From the NCBI GenBank assembly GCA_947447095.1, contig CANFIL010000042.1:1-11505 (forward strand): DNA of 11,505 nt, given 5' to 3'. Position 1 is the stretch's first letter. Every line of letters begins with the position of its first letter. Origin of the DNA: Actinomycetota bacterium (GTDB lineage: Bacteria > Actinomycetota > Actinomycetes > S36-B12 > UBA5976). A program made the position numbers and the translations under genes. Below are positions 6,411 to 11,505 of the stretch, piece after piece. The notes below the pieces were generated by a model. It was not told the origin of the DNA, did not search any database, and saw nothing but the letters and a program-made list of their open reading frames with translations.

Positions 6411-7322
6411 TTAACGCTTCTTCTTTGGCTTCTTTTTTGGTTGATTACGAACAACGCGTTCGCCGTCTTCAGCGAGGTCTGCTTGCTCGGATGAATCTGA
6501 AATTGCAGTTTTTCCCTTTGTTTTAGCCTTGGCTTCCTTGCGTGCCATCAAGGCTTCATGAGCGGGAGTACCCTCTTGCGGGCTATTGCGAATGACGTAG
6601 AACTGTTGACCCATGGTCCACAAGTTGGTCGTAAACCAGTAGAGCAAAACACCAACAGGGAAGTTAATACCTGAGACCGCAAAGATAAACGGGAAGACAT
6701 AGAGCAACACTTTCTGCTGCTGCACCATTGGGTTGCCCGGTGCGGTGTTCTTCACGATGAGCTGACGCTGGGTGATGAATGTGGTCGCTGTCATCAAGAT
6801 GATCAAAACGAGAGTCACCCAAAATGTTGCAGTCGGGTTATCCGTCTCGGCGCGATGAGTAAATGTTCCGTAGATCGGTGCACCAAAAATTTTGGCGTTG
6901 CGCGCTTGGGTAACAAGCTCTGGTGTCATCGCACCAATTGCTTTGTTCTGGGCAATGCCATTAAGCACTCGGAACAATGCGAAGAAGATTGGTGCCTGAG
7001 CCAAGATCGGCAGGCAGCTAGACAGTGGGTTGGTTCCTGTGTCCTTGTAGAGCTTCATCAATTCTTGTGATTGACGCTCACGGTCGCCGGCGTACTTCTT
7101 TTGGATTTCTTTTACCTGCGGCTGAATCAACTGCATGTTGCGTTGACTCTTGATCTGCTTAACGAAGAGCGGGATCAACATCACGCGAATCAAGATGACG
7201 AGGCAAACAATCGACAAGCCCCATGCCCAACCGCTATCTGCTGGCACAACGTTGGAGAGCAACGAATGGAATTGGACGAACACCCAACTCACAATGGACT
7301 CAAGCCAATTCAATGGGTTCAT
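6411..7322 (-). CDS. yidC: Membrane protein insertase YidC
   Basis: YidC/Oxa1 proteins insert and fold membrane proteins, alone or with SecYEG. The 303-residue protein is the short Gram-positive type without the large periplasmic domain. Hydrophobic segments are at about 34-54 (with the conserved intramembrane arginine, R46), 103-120 (LPILAQAPIFFALF), 166-184 and 206-232 (ending FPVGVLLYWFTTNLWT). A charged cytoplasmic hairpin lies at about 56-95. The C-terminal tail is highly basic (KKKPKKKR at 296-303), consistent with ribosome binding. I see no lipobox near the N-terminus. The ATG overlaps the yidD stop as ATGA, indicating translational coupling. The gene sits in the conserved rpmH-rnpA-yidD-yidC-jag string. 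Confidence 0.97.
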   Translation of the reverse strand: MNPLNWLESIVSWVFVQFHSLLSNVVPADSGWAWGLSIVCLVILIRVMLIPLFVKQIKSQRNMQLIQPQVKEIQKKYAGDRERQSQELMKLYKDTGTNPLSSCLPILAQAPIFFALFRVLNGIAQNKAIGAMTPELVTQARNAKIFGAPIYGTFTHRAETDNPTATFWVTLVLIILMTATTFITQRQLIVKNTAPGNPMVQQQKVLLYVFPFIFAVSGINFPVGVLLYWFTTNLWTMGQQFYVIRNSPQEGTPAHEALMARKEAKAKTKGKTAISDSSEQADLAEDGERVVRNQPKKKPKKKR

Positions 7323-7645
7323 GAGGACACTACCTGCCTATTCAATGTAGTTGAACTTTCAATTACTTTTGGGTTTCTCCAGGTGCCTTTTGCCGGCACA
7401 GGATCAAGGCCGCCATCGGCCCATGGATTGCATCGCGCAATGCGCCAAGCAGTTAAAGCGATTCCTTTGGCTGTGCGATGGGTCTTGATTGCTTCGAGCC
7501 CATAATGCGAACAGCTTGGGTAATAGCGACACACTGGGCCAAGCATGGGGCTAATCGTCATTTGATATAGCCGAATCATGCCAACGCATACTCCGACAAG
7601 TAACGCGCCAATCGTTCTATCCCACATGTGCTTAACCAGTTTCAC
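7319..7645 (-). CDS. yidD: Membrane protein insertion efficiency factor YidD
   Basis: YidD is a small membrane-associated protein that assists YidC-dependent insertion. The 108-residue product has an N-terminal amphipathic/hydrophobic segment (about 12-36), the family core CRYYPSCSHYGLEAI (39-53) with its conserved cysteines, and RCNPWADGGLDPVP (71-84). The GTG start (7645-7643) overlaps the rnpA stop as GTGA, and AAGGCGAG stands about 7 nt before it. The stop overlaps the yidC ATG by 4 bp. A later ATG at codon 7 would shorten the N-terminus slightly. The tail after residue 93 is not conserved to my eye. Confidence 0.95.
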   Translation of the reverse strand: MKLVKHMWDRTIGALLVGVCVGMIRLYQMTISPMLGPVCRYYPSCSHYGLEAIKTHRTAKGIALTAWRIARCNPWADGGLDPVPAKGTWRNPKVIESSTTLNRQVVSS

Positions 7646-7977
7646 GCCGCACTCGCCTTTTTTGCCGAAGTGACGAAAGAATCTCGCAATTGTTCAAAGC
7701 TAGCTTGATCACAACCGGGCAGCGCACGAACGACAACATCGCTGGTTTGGGGCAATAAAGGGGCGTTTTCTATGGCCAAATGGCGTAATTGTCTGGTCAC
7801 ACGATGGCGAACCACTGAATTACCCACGTTTTTACCTACCGCAAAAGCAAATCGAGTTTGAGATGTGCTGCCTGGGGCGACGTGCAAAACAAGCAGTTGG
7901 CTAGCAAATCTACGCCCACCACGCAGAACTAATGTGATTTCAGTAGATTTTCGCAGCCGAGCCTCGGCCGAAAGCAT
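7642..7977 (-). CDS. rnpA: Ribonuclease P protein component
   Basis: This basic protein subunit aids the RNase P RNA in removing 5' leaders from tRNA precursors. The 111-residue protein is of normal length. It opens with LSAEARLRKSTEITLVLRGGRR, where the family has the Leu...R(L/R)..FxxVxxxGxR pattern. The RNA-binding signature FAVGKNVGNSVVRHRVTRQL (44-63) carries RHR where many homologues have RNR; actinobacterial RnpA often has this variant. The ATG at 7977 lies 6 bp after the rpmH stop, with no strong Shine-Dalgarno sequence in the short gap, so translation may depend on ribosomes finishing rpmH. The 3' end overlaps yidD. Confidence 0.95.
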   Translation of the reverse strand: MLSAEARLRKSTEITLVLRGGRRFASQLLVLHVAPGSTSQTRFAFAVGKNVGNSVVRHRVTRQLRHLAIENAPLLPQTSDVVVRALPGCDQASFEQLRDSFVTSAKKASAA

Positions 7978-7983
7978 TTGGAA

Positions 7984-8121
7984 TTAAGCCGAAAGCTTCG
8001 AGCGGCCCTTAGCGCGACGAGCTGAAAGAATGCCGCGGCCAGCACGGGTGCTCATACGCTCACGGAAACCATGGGTCTTCGCACGACGACGATTGTTTGG
8101 CTGGAATGTGCGCTTTGACAT
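7984..8121 (-). CDS. rpmH: 50S ribosomal protein L34
   Basis: This gene encodes 45 residues. On the minus strand, ATG at 8121-8119 begins MSKRTFQPNNRRRAKTHGFR and the frame ends at TAA (7986-7984). The basic composition and the later stretch RERMSTRAGRGILSARRAKG are diagnostic of L34, a component of the large ribosomal subunit. GAAAAGAG lies about 7 nt before the start as a modest ribosome-binding site. It is the first gene of the minus-strand rpmH-rnpA-yidD-yidC series, with a candidate promoter and a structured leader upstream. Confidence 0.97.
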   Translation of the reverse strand: MSKRTFQPNNRRRAKTHGFRERMSTRAGRGILSARRAKGRSKLSA

Positions 8122-8153
8122 TAGAGAACTCTTTTCACCGGCAGATTAGTTAA

Positions 8154-8195
8154 GCGAGCGACTCGCCAACGGACGTTCACGCTTATAACGTGAAC
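8154..8195 (-). promoter_or_regulatory. Paired inverted repeats in the rpmH leader
   Basis: Two hairpins can form in the presumed rpmH 5' untranslated region. GTTCACG (8175-8181) and CGTGAAC (8189-8195) pair around a 7-nt AT-rich loop. GCGAG (8154-8158) and CTCGC (8162-8166) pair around 3 nt. If transcription starts near 8219, both lie in the leader of about 98 nt. A role in regulating L34 is inference; the first repeat could instead be a protein-binding site. Confidence 0.4.
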
Positions 8196-8226
8196 ATTCG
8201 AATTGCGCGTCGATAGCGACTTACCA

Positions 8227-8256
8227 AAGATACGGGCAAGGTTCTCACTTGGTCAA
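8227..8256 (-). promoter_or_regulatory. Candidate rpmH promoter
   Basis: On the minus strand TTGACC (8256-8251) and TATCTT (8232-8227) are separated by 18 bp, close to the housekeeping-sigma consensus TTGACA/TATAAT. It points towards rpmH. Promoter activity is inferred from the match and position. Confidence 0.5.
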
Positions 8257-8325
8257 ACTCAAACACCCTGCCAAAGATCTATATTTCGCAGGCAAATAAA
8301 TTACATCCACGTAGTTTTACCCAAT

Positions 8326-8334
8326 TGTGGATAA
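8326..8334 (-). other. DnaA box upstream of dnaA
   Basis: TGTGGATAA is the exact reverse complement of the DnaA box TTATCCACA. It lies just before the candidate dnaA -35 element. Confidence 0.8.
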
Positions 8335-8338
8335 CCGC

Positions 8339-8368
8339 TTGTCAAAGACTATCCACAGGCCGTAGTGT
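8339..8368 (+). promoter_or_regulatory. Candidate dnaA promoter overlapped by a DnaA box
   Basis: TTGTCA (8339-8344) and TAGTGT (8363-8368) are 18 bp apart; the latter fits the actinobacterial TANNNT -10 pattern. A near-match DnaA box CTATCCACA (8349-8357, 8 of 9) lies in the spacer, and perfect boxes flank it at 8326-8334 and 8382-8390. This arrangement suggests repression of dnaA by its own product, which is known in other bacteria. The promoter call is inferred. Confidence 0.4.
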
Positions 8369-8381
8369 CCGTAGTCCGACT

Positions 8382-8390
8382 TGTGGATAA
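8382..8390 (-). other. DnaA box in the dnaA leader
   Basis: TGTGGATAA is an exact inverted DnaA box, 14 bp before the dnaA ATG. A TTG at 8381 that overlaps it is in frame with dnaA but is more likely to be part of this box than a start codon. Confidence 0.8.
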
Positions 8391-8404
8391 CGACAGAGGT
8401 GCCC

Positions 8405-9853
8405 ATGGATGAACAAGATCTAGGTCTCGTGTGGACTAAGACTCTCGAAGCGCTGTCCTCCGGAATCTTAACTAATCAACAGCGCGCGTTCGTCGCCTTA
8501 ACGCAACCCATGGGTGTTGTTGGTGACACCGTTTTGGTTGCAGCTCCAAATGCTTTTAATAAAGATGTGCTCGAGAGCCGCCTGTCCCCCATCGTGTGCG
8601 ACGCCCTTTCAACAATCATGGGCCGCGAAATGAAAATTGCAGTCACCATCGATGAGTCAATTGCTCAAGACCTTGATGAAGTCGCTATCGATGAACTAGC
8701 TGACTCAACGTATGCAGATTTTGTTCCAACTGGTTTGACCTCCGAGCCAAATCCTGCGCTGCCCCCAACCGGTAGTCGCGGACCTGCTCCGGCACCGCGA
8801 ACTTCTGAAGAAGGCAGCCGACTCAATCCCAAATACACCTTTGACACGTTCGTTCCAGGCTCGTCGAATCGGTTCGCACACGCTGCTGCTCGCGCGGTAG
8901 CTGAGCAGCCGGCCAAGGCATACAACCCGTTATTCGTCTATGGCGAATCTGGTTTGGGTAAAACTCATTTGCTGCATGCGATTGGTCATTACACCCGAAC
9001 TCTTTATGCAGGAACGAAAGTTCGTTACGTCAGCAGTGAAGAATTTACAAACGAATTTATTAACTCGATCCGTGACGACAAAGCGAAAGATTTCCAGCGT
9101 CGCTACCGGGACGTGGATGTTTTGCTTGTTGATGACATTCAGTTCTTGTCCGGAAAAGTCCAGACCCAGGAAGAGTTTTTCCATACTTTTAACACTCTTC
9201 ATAATGCCAACAAACAAATTGTTGTCACCTCTGACTTGCCGCCAAAACAACTTCAGGATTTCGAAGATCGTATGCGATCACGTTTCGAATGGGGCCTCAT
9301 TACTGATGTGACCCCGCCTGACCTTGAAACACGTATCGCGATTCTTCGCAAGAAGAGTGCGCAAGAACGTTTGAGTGCACCCCCTGAAGTTTTGGAATTT
9401 ATTGCTTCCAAGATGTCGACAAACATTCGCGAACTTGAAGGTGCACTCATCCGTGTGACTGCATTCGCAAGTTTGAATCGTGCGCCCGTTGACCTCGGCC
9501 TTGCTGAACTTGTCCTTAAGGATCTCGTGACAGATGCAGCTGGTCCTGAAATTTCTGCCGGTCAAATCATGGCAGCGACGGCTAATTATTTCGGCGTCAC
9601 ACTTGACGACCTCATTGGTGCGAGCCGTTCTCGTGAACTCGTTGAAGCTCGACAAATTGCTATGTACTTGTGTCGCGAAATTACCGACTTATCGTTGCCA
9701 AAAATCGGGCAGCAATTTGGCGGCCGGGATCACACAACAGTTATGCACGCCGATCGTAAAATTCGACAGCTCATTGCCGAACGGCGCAGTTTGTACAACC
9801 AGGTCAGTGACCTCACGGCTCGTATCAAGGCCCAATCCCGACAAATCTCTTAA
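8405..9853 (+). CDS. dnaA: Chromosomal replication initiator protein DnaA
   Basis: DnaA binds DnaA boxes at oriC, opens the duplex and recruits the helicase. From the chosen ATG the protein has 482 residues. Domain I is about 1-85. A Pro-rich, poorly conserved linker (domain II) is about 100-140, short compared with Streptomyces. The AAA+ domain starts near NPKYTFDTFVPGSSNRFAHAA; Walker A is GESGLGKTHL (180-189), Walker B is LLVDDIQF (240-247), and RSRFEWGL (291-298) supplies the arginine-finger region. Domain IV has the DnaA signature GGRDHTTVMHADRKI (439-453). The ATG at 8405 is preferred because GAGG (8396-8399) stands 5 nt before it; starts at GTG 8399 or TTG 8381 would overlap that site or a DnaA box. 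The gene faces the leftward fork from the adjacent origin. Confidence 0.98.
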   Translation: MDEQDLGLVWTKTLEALSSGILTNQQRAFVALTQPMGVVGDTVLVAAPNAFNKDVLESRLSPIVCDALSTIMGREMKIAVTIDESIAQDLDEVAIDELADSTYADFVPTGLTSEPNPALPPTGSRGPAPAPRTSEEGSRLNPKYTFDTFVPGSSNRFAHAAARAVAEQPAKAYNPLFVYGESGLGKTHLLHAIGHYTRTLYAGTKVRYVSSEEFTNEFINSIRDDKAKDFQRRYRDVDVLLVDDIQFLSGKVQTQEEFFHTFNTLHNANKQIVVTSDLPPKQLQDFEDRMRSRFEWGLITDVTPPDLETRIAILRKKSAQERLSAPPEVLEFIASKMSTNIRELEGALIRVTAFASLNRAPVDLGLAELVLKDLVTDAAGPEISAGQIMAATANYFGVTLDDLIGASRSRELVEARQIAMYLCREITDLSLPKIGQQFGGRDHTTVMHADRKIRQLIAERRSLYNQVSDLTARIKAQSRQIS

Positions 9854-9868
9854 CGTTAACTATCCACA

Positions 9869-9891
9869 GTCACACAAGTCACACAAGTCAC
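9869..9891 (+). repeat. Short tandem repeat of GTCACACAA in oriC
   Basis: Two exact copies of the 9-mer GTCACACAA (9869-9877, 9878-9886) plus a partial third, GTCAC (9887-9891), directly follow a DnaA box. The period is 9 bp, not a helical turn. It may be an accessory binding element or a chance microsatellite; the function is unknown. Confidence 0.75.
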
Positions 9892-9903
9892 TTCTCAACA
9901 CAT

Positions 9904-9912
9904 TGTGGATAA
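9904..9912 (-). other. DnaA box in oriC (exact)
   Basis: TGTGGATAA is the exact inverse of TTATCCACA. A single-mismatch copy, TGGGGATAA, starts 12 bp further on in the same orientation. Confidence 0.85.
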
Positions 9913-9988
9913 CCATGGGGATAAGGCCTTAAGGGCAGTTTTCCTGTGTGGATCCTGGTTAAAACCTAGTGAACATCCACACTAAACC

Positions 9989-10007
9989 TGTGGATAGCTG
10001 TGGATAA
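9989..10007 (-). other. Tandem DnaA boxes in oriC, 10 bp apart
   Basis: TGTGGATAG (9989-9997, one mismatch) and TGTGGATAA (9999-10007, exact) are in the same orientation with starts 10 bp apart. They therefore lie on the same face of the helix, suited to cooperative DnaA binding. Confidence 0.85.
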
Positions 10008-10100
10008 CTTTCTTCCTATCCCCTGATGTGTCTGATTTCATCAACATTTCCACAAGTGCCCTGTGGGTAAGAAAATGACATTTATCAGGGATATCTTCCT

Positions 10101-10150
10101 TTATCCCCTTTTCCACAGCACCTATGACTACTACTAAAGATATATTTGGC
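10101..10150. other. Probable DNA-unwinding element with DnaA-trios
   Basis: A box-like TTATCCCCT (10101-10109) abuts TTTTCCACA (10109-10117), followed by the short spacer GCAC. The trinucleotides CTA-TGA-CTA-CTA-CTA (10122-10136) come next, then the AT-rich AAAGATATATTT (10137-10147 and on). The order box, spacer, CTA-type trios (read as TAG on the other strand), AT-rich DNA matches the basal unwinding system described for bacterial origins. The pattern is seen directly; strand opening here is inferred. Confidence 0.65.
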
Positions 10151-10321
10151 GAATCTGATGTGACCAAGACTGGTCCCAAAACTGGGGACAAACTTCTCAA
10201 AGTTGAAATCTTGGGGAATATTTCTTGTTCTGGGGGACTGCTTGAATACCCTGTCACCTAGGCGTGGCACTATGAAGTCCTCGTAACATAAGAAAAAGAT
10301 TTGGTCGAAGGTGAGTTACCC
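10151..10321 (+). other. Non-coding region between the unwinding element and dnaN
   Basis: These 171 bp contain no DnaA box I recognise and no supported gene. A 5-bp inverted repeat, GTCCC (10173-10177) and GGGAC (10185-10189), is present, as are several GGGGA tracts. The dnaN promoter must lie here or further upstream, but I could not single one out. A ribosome-binding sequence AAGGTGAG ends 6 nt before the dnaN start. Confidence 0.5.
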
Positions 10322-11452
10322 GTGAAGTTTCGTGTAGATCGTGATGCCATGACCGATGCGGTCTTGTGGGCATCACGCACATTGCCTAGCAAGTCGACCC
10401 AACCACTTCTAACCGGCCTTCATCTCGTAGCTGACAAACAAGGTCTTGTACTTTCCGGTAGCGATGCTGATGTCAGTGCTCGAGCATCACTGGATGCTGC
10501 TGTTGGTGAACAAGGAACTGTTCTTGTACCTGGCCGACTCCTTGCCGACATCACACGATCATTTCCAAGTGCATCAACAATTGAATTTATTGTCGAAGGT
10601 TCTCGCGCAGAAATTACGTGTGGCAAATCAAGTTTCACAATTCCTACGATGCCGGTTGCTGAATACCCACCGTTGCCATCAATGCCTGACATCAGTGGAA
10701 CTGTTACTGGCAATGAATTTGCAGCAGCTGTCGCTCAAGTTGTCGTCGCATCATCACGCGATGAAACACTTCCAGCATTTACCGGCATCAAAGTCGATGT
10801 TGAAGGTTCAACGATCACCATGGCTGCAACCGATCGCTATCGCCTAGCTGTACGAGAGTTTGATTGGTCGCCACAATCAACATCCATCAGCACACACGCT
10901 TTAGTGCCTGCAAAATTTATGTTTGATACATCAAAAGCGTTGTCACACAACTCAGCCGTATCACTTGCATTCACAAGTTCAAGTGAAGGTCTCATTGGTA
11001 TCGCTGGAGACAATCGTCAAACAACCAGCCGACTACTTGCCGCAGATTTTCCTAAGTATCAAACATTGCTTCCAAACGAATCAACCAGCGTTGCACAAAT
11101 CAGCACAGCAGTTCTTATCGAAGCCGTAAAGCGCGTGTCACTTGTTTTGGATCGTGAAGCTCCAGTAAAGATTCACTTTGCAAACGGCGAAGCAATTATT
11201 TCCGGCGGTGGCGGTAGCGGCGAAATTGCTGAAGCGCGCGAACATGTTGAGTGTGCACTCTCTGGTGACGAAGTAACGATTGCTTTTAATCACCAGTTCT
11301 TACTTGATGGGCTCGGCGCTATCGATGCACCCGTTGCTGTTGTGTCAATGACAGCTCCACATCGCCCAGCAATTATTACCGGCGCAAAAGAAATTGATGC
11401 CGAACAGCTTGATGCATTTAAGTACTTGCTCATGCCTATTCGCCAGCCGTAA
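10322..11452 (+). CDS. dnaN: DNA polymerase III beta subunit (sliding clamp)
   Basis: DnaN forms the ring-shaped homodimer that tethers the replicative polymerase and other clamp-binding proteins to DNA. From the chosen start it has 376 residues, the normal length, made of three similar domains of about 120 residues. MKFRVDRDAM at the N-terminus, TDRYRLA (170-176), HRPAIITG (347-354) and the C-terminal MPIR (371-374) are clamp signatures. The GTG at 10322 is preferred: AAGGTGAG ends 6 nt before it and the family starts with MKFRV; a TTG at 10301 would put the site inside the gene. The second half uses many TCA, ACA and GCA codons compared with dnaA. It is transcribed away from oriC, co-directional with the rightward fork, and recF follows after 16 bp. 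Confidence 0.98.
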   Translation: MKFRVDRDAMTDAVLWASRTLPSKSTQPLLTGLHLVADKQGLVLSGSDADVSARASLDAAVGEQGTVLVPGRLLADITRSFPSASTIEFIVEGSRAEITCGKSSFTIPTMPVAEYPPLPSMPDISGTVTGNEFAAAVAQVVVASSRDETLPAFTGIKVDVEGSTITMAATDRYRLAVREFDWSPQSTSISTHALVPAKFMFDTSKALSHNSAVSLAFTSSSEGLIGIAGDNRQTTSRLLAADFPKYQTLLPNESTSVAQISTAVLIEAVKRVSLVLDREAPVKIHFANGEAIISGGGGSGEIAEAREHVECALSGDEVTIAFNHQFLLDGLGAIDAPVAVVSMTAPHRPAIITGAKEIDAEQLDAFKYLLMPIRQP

Positions 11453-11468
11453 TTAGTGTGCTTGTCTG

Positions 11469-11505
11469 ATGCGAATTAGTTCGCTGGAGTTAGGTGACTT
11501 CCGTA
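11469..11505 (+). CDS. recF: Start of the DNA replication and repair protein RecF (truncated by window end)
   Basis: ATG at 11469 opens a frame reading MRISSLELGDFR to the last base. This matches the RecF N-terminus, where a short strand is followed by a conserved DFR(S/N)Y motif. RecF is an SMC-like ATPase that helps load RecA at gapped DNA. A stop at 11454-11456 is in frame upstream, so ATG is the first usual start. No strong Shine-Dalgarno sequence is visible; the 16-bp distance from dnaN suggests co-transcription. Only 12 codons are seen, so the call also rests on conserved gene order. Confidence 0.85.
   Translation, partial: MRISSLELGDFR

Larger units (their letters stand above)
9860..10150. 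other. oriC: Chromosomal replication origin (oriC) with DnaA-box cluster
   Basis: The dnaA-dnaN gap has no gene I can support and carries a dense set of DnaA boxes. Exact inverted boxes (TGTGGATAA) are at 9904-9912 and 9999-10007. TTTTCCACA at 10109-10117 fits TTWTNCACA. Single-mismatch boxes are CTATCCACA 9860-9868, TGGGGATAA 9916-9924, TGTGGATAG 9989-9997 and TGTGGGTAA 10062-10070. Weaker candidates are at 9947-9955, 9973-9981, 10046-10054 and 10101-10109. Position between dnaA and dnaN, box density and the unwinding element at the dnaN side make this the origin. The exact limits are my estimate. Confidence 0.93.

Noticed and set aside
8381..8404. Upstream TTG/GTG starts for dnaA
   Set aside because: The TTG overlaps an exact DnaA box, and the GTG overlaps the GAGG ribosome-binding site; the ATG at 8405 has the proper spacing.
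9278..9655. 125-codon minus-strand frame inside dnaA
   Set aside because: It is antisense to the conserved AAA+ and DNA-binding parts of dnaA, which explain the base pattern.
9869..9891. Possible CRISPR-like array
   Set aside because: The repeats are 9 bp and directly tandem with no spacers, and no cas genes are present.
9982..10257. 91-codon minus-strand frame across the dnaA-dnaN gap
   Set aside because: It covers DnaA boxes and the unwinding element, and the predicted peptide has no familiar pattern. The region is better explained as oriC.
10446..10847. 133-codon plus-strand frame inside dnaN
   Set aside because: It is in a different frame of a well-supported sliding-clamp gene; the peptide is His/Gln/Leu-rich with no motif, as expected from TCA/ACA-rich codons read out of frame.

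Overview
The window is the chromosomal origin neighbourhood of an actinobacterium. The evidence is gene order and family signatures: [murJ-type kinase-like ectodomain]-trxB-trxA-cwlM-like on the plus strand, then parB-parA-rsmG-jag-yidC-yidD-rnpA-rpmH on the minus strand, then dnaA, oriC, dnaN and the start of recF on the plus strand. Base composition looks close to half G+C and intergenic spaces are short, so a moderate-GC, compact actinobacterium (for example a freshwater or marine planktonic lineage) is more likely than a high-GC soil genus. That placement is inference; no taxonomic marker in the window fixes it.

Layout. Bases 1-612 are the C-terminal end of a membrane protein whose ectodomain resembles that of the MurJ-linked pseudokinase of mycobacteria. 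Thioredoxin reductase and thioredoxin follow (710-2043). Next is a CwlM-like protein (2053-3138) with two peptidoglycan-binding repeats and an amidase fold that has lost zinc-ligand residues, so it is probably a regulator rather than an enzyme. It converges on parB. The 101-bp gap between them holds a perfect 16-bp CRP/GlxR-type palindrome. parB and parA (4311-3240 and 5200-4325, minus strand) encode the chromosome segregation pair. Three parS sites lie inside parB, between rsmG and jag, and between jag and yidC. The minus-strand block continues with rsmG (16S rRNA methylation), jag (RNA-binding KH/R3H), yidC (membrane insertase), yidD, rnpA (RNase P protein) and rpmH (ribosomal protein L34, 45 codons). 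rnpA, yidD and yidC overlap stop to start by 4 bp.

Between rpmH and dnaA are divergent candidate promoters and several DnaA boxes, one of them inside the proposed dnaA promoter. The 468 bp between dnaA and dnaN is the replication origin. It contains at least two perfect DnaA boxes and many near-matches, a short tandem 9-mer, and, near the dnaN side, a DnaA box followed by a GC-containing spacer, CTA-type trinucleotides and an AT-rich stretch. That is the arrangement expected of a basal unwinding system. recF begins at 11469 and runs off the window.

The genes together serve replication initiation (DnaA, DnaN, RecF, oriC), segregation (ParA, ParB, parS), RNA and protein export functions (L34, RNase P, YidC, YidD, Jag, RsmG), and redox and cell-wall control (Trx system, CwlM-like, ectodomain protein). 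I found no mobile element, CRISPR array, tRNA, rRNA or novel multi-gene system. The points worth a second look are regulatory or structural details of a conserved locus.
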